Made by a program: the position numbers and the translations under genes. Below, piece after piece: positions 14,780-16,425 of a stretch of DNA of 16,425 bases. How positions within the stretch are numbered: the stretch's first letter is position 1; every line of letters starts with the position of its first letter. Under the pieces are notes generated by a model, which searched no databases, was not told the origin of the DNA, and saw only the letters and a list, made by a program, of their open reading frames with translations. The DNA comes from Deltaproteobacteria bacterium. GTDB taxonomy: Bacteria > Desulfobacterota > GWC2-55-46. Where the stretch lies: NCBI GenBank assembly GCA_016182705.1, contig JACPGA010000009.1:1-16425 (forward strand). The letters run 5' to 3'.

Positions 14780-15433
14780 TCAGTATATTTCCGTCACAAG
14801 GTCCCTGGATATCTCGAGCCCGTCTATATAGAGGGCCTTATTGCCGCTGAGGCTCACGCCCGTTACAGGCCCTTTGACAAAGGTCCTGGAGTCTATTGCC
14901 TTGCCGTCAGTTCCCCTGGCCTCCACGGAGAAACTGTACAGTCCCTGGTTCGCCTGCGCTCCCGCGTTATTGGCGCCGTTCCACTCGGCCTCGTTGTACC
15001 CTGCCTTGAGCTGGCCAAGTTCTATTTCCTTTACGGCCTTTCCGGAAGGCTCTTTTATGATAAGGGTCGCGCTGCTGGCATCCGACCCGAGTGAGAACCC
15101 GAGCTTTCTGGGAGAGCCGCCGTACACGAAGGAAGAGCCCTCCGCCTTGGCGTTCTTGCCGATCAGTGAGGTGGAGCCGAATTCCTGGAGCGCGTTCATG
15201 CTCCCCTTCATGTCTCCAAGCGAAGTGTTCAGGTTCTGTATGCCTTCAAGCGAGCTGAACTGGGCGAGCTGAGCCACGAACTCGGTGTTGTCGGTCGGGT
15301 TCAACGGGTCCTGGTTTTCGAGCTGGGTCACCAGGAGCTTCAGGAAAGCGTCCTTGCCCATCGCGTCTTCAGCGCTCTTTGTCTTTGCCGTGTTCCCTGT
15401 TGCTGAACCGTATACGCCTAACCCTTCGATCAT
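14780..15433 (-). CDS. flgD: Flagellar hook assembly (hook cap) protein FlgD
   Basis: FlgD caps the growing hook and allows FlgE subunits to be added; it is exported and later discarded. The 217 residues are normal for the family. The N-terminal conserved block DAFLKLLVTQLENQDPLNPTDNTEFVAQLAQFSSLEGIQNLN (about 28-69) is diagnostic. The rest forms the FlgD Ig-like and Tudor domains, including the KAGYNEAEWNGANNAGAQANQGLYSFSV segment. AAGGAG lies six bases before the ATG, 18 bases after the fliK stop. FliK, FlgD and FlgE thus form a compact hook-building operon. Confidence 0.95.
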   Translation of the reverse strand: MIEGLGVYGSATGNTAKTKSAEDAMGKDAFLKLLVTQLENQDPLNPTDNTEFVAQLAQFSSLEGIQNLNTSLGDMKGSMNALQEFGSTSLIGKNAKAEGSSFVYGGSPRKLGFSLGSDASSATLIIKEPSGKAVKEIELGQLKAGYNEAEWNGANNAGAQANQGLYSFSVEARGTDGKAIDSRTFVKGPVTGVSLSGNKALYIDGLEISRDLVTEIY

Positions 15434-15451
15434 CGATCGCTCCTTTTAAGT

Positions 15452-16425
15452 CTAAATAAAAAAATCCACTCCGCCGTCTTCATGACGCGTCTGGTTTTTT
15501 CTGAAATGCCTGTGCCAGCCGCTGTTTTCCCTGTTTTGTTTTTCCTGTTCCCTGTCCTTCATCGGCTTCTGTTCATCTCCGTAAAGAGATTCGCCGCTCC
15601 TCTCGCGCTCTCCAGCCTCGAAAGACCTGCCTACCTCAACGACGCATTTATCGAGCGTGAGGCCGTGCGCGCCGAGTGAATCCCTCAAAAAGGCGGAATC
15701 GGTTTCGATGATGCGTTTGACCTCGAGGTTTTCAACTGTTATCTCGGCCCTTACGATGCCTGACGCGACATTGAGCTTTATACGTACTTCGCCTAATGAC
15801 TCGGGGTTCAGCTTCATCTTCACTTCGCCGCCGCCCTGCTCGACAGACACCTTTATGCCTGCCTGGACCTTTTCCTGCACCTCGGCCGCGAGTGGCGCGA
15901 CTCTTGGCGAGGCAGAAGGCTCTTTCACCGGCGCTTCCAATATCTTTTCAAAACTGAGGTTGTTCATCATGTTCTCAGACTTCCCGGCCTGAGTTTCCTG
16001 AACAGGCTGGCTGCTGAAAGCTTCTGAATCGTTCTGGCCCTGGCCCTCTGACCCCTGGAACGCAAACCCGGGCATATCGGCCTGCTGACCCCTGACCTGG
16101 TCAATGGCGGCTTTTTCAGCCTTGCCTGAATGTTCTGGCATTTCGACAGGCTCCTGCTCGAATACCGTTGAAAGCACAGCGTTCTCACGCGGGGCTTCTG
16201 CTTTTTCACCTGAGGCAGCTCTCGCAGGCTCTACCGCGGGCTCTGCCACTGTCTGCCTCAATATCTCTTCAGCGGGTATTTCCACCTCAAAATGCTCTTT
16301 AAGCGGCTGCCCCTGTAAAAGGCTTGAGCCAAACTCTATTTTGCCTTTTTCGCTCATGGGAGCACTTGCTTTTTCAGGTGAATCTTCCATTTGCCCTGCG
16401 CTGATGCTGCCGCCTGTTGTTGCGG
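15452..16425 (-). CDS. fliK: Flagellar hook-length control protein FliK, N-terminus outside the window
   Basis: FliK is a secreted molecular ruler that measures hook length and triggers the FlhB specificity switch. The frame is open to the right edge, so the beginning is missing; an internal ATG at 16390 is not necessarily the start. The visible part has a long low-complexity, Glu/Ala/Gln-rich, probably unfolded region, followed by the C-terminal Flg_hook domain. Its core is visible as VSVEQGGGEVKMKLNPESLGEVRIKLNVASGIVRAEITVENLEVKRIIETDSAFLRDSLGAHGL, including the LxPExLGxVxI motif that contacts FlhB in the family. A very polar tail (GERERSGESLYGDEQ onward) ends the protein. Position directly upstream of flgD supports the call. 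Confidence 0.88.
   Translation of the reverse strand, partial: ATTGGSISAGQMEDSPEKASAPMSEKGKIEFGSSLLQGQPLKEHFEVEIPAEEILRQTVAEPAVEPARAASGEKAEAPRENAVLSTVFEQEPVEMPEHSGKAEKAAIDQVRGQQADMPGFAFQGSEGQGQNDSEAFSSQPVQETQAGKSENMMNNLSFEKILEAPVKEPSASPRVAPLAAEVQEKVQAGIKVSVEQGGGEVKMKLNPESLGEVRIKLNVASGIVRAEITVENLEVKRIIETDSAFLRDSLGAHGLTLDKCVVEVGRSFEAGERERSGESLYGDEQKPMKDREQEKQNRENSGWHRHFRKNQTRHEDGGVDFFI

Overview
The window is one strand (minus throughout) of a bacterial flagellar gene cluster. Read in the direction of transcription, from the right edge to the left, the order is fliK (5' end outside the window), flgD, flgE, a terminator, a 370-base intergenic region, then fliL, fliM, fliN, fliO, fliP, fliQ, fliR, flhB, flhA, flhF, flhG, fliA, a HEAT-repeat protein gene, and cheR (3' end outside the window). 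I found no supportable gene on the plus strand and no tRNA, rRNA or CRISPR array. The gene order, the separate fliA sigma factor, the flhF-flhG pair, the sigma-54 promoter and the use of AGG and ATA codons at high overall G+C fit a Desulfobacterota ('deltaproteobacterial') or Nitrospirota-like polarly flagellated bacterium. This placement is an inference, not proof.

Region by region: 14780-16425 holds the hook-length control protein and the hook cap, and 13082-14737 the hook protein. A strong intrinsic terminator (13027-13062) ends that operon. The intergenic region 12712-13081 also carries a roughly 155-base AT-rich imperfect inverted repeat with matching ends (12866-13020), which looks like a MITE. 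Between it and fliL lies a near-perfect sigma-54 promoter (12718-12733). Its predicted transcription start falls just inside the first possible fliL ATG, so fliL must begin at the next ATG, which has a strong Shine-Dalgarno site. From there a tightly packed operon, with 1-8 base overlaps or very short gaps, encodes the switch (FliM, FliN), the export gate (FliO, FliP, FliQ, FliR, FlhB, FlhA), the polar placement and number regulators (FlhF, FlhG), the late-gene sigma factor FliA, an undescribed HEAT-repeat protein and a chemotaxis methyltransferase.

The most notable anomaly is that two core genes, fliM and fliP, are each broken by a short internal deletion that also shifts the frame. About 12 codons are missing from FliM and about 43 from FliP, while every other complete gene appears full length. 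No frameshift could restore the missing residues. Either the strain carries two recent lesions that should abolish the flagellum, or the assembly is wrong at two places. Raw reads or a PCR product across 9880-9910 and 11610-11640 would decide.

The functional logic is a complete type III export, switch and hook set in two transcription units. Sigma-54 would drive the fliL unit, which in turn makes FliA for late genes that lie elsewhere.
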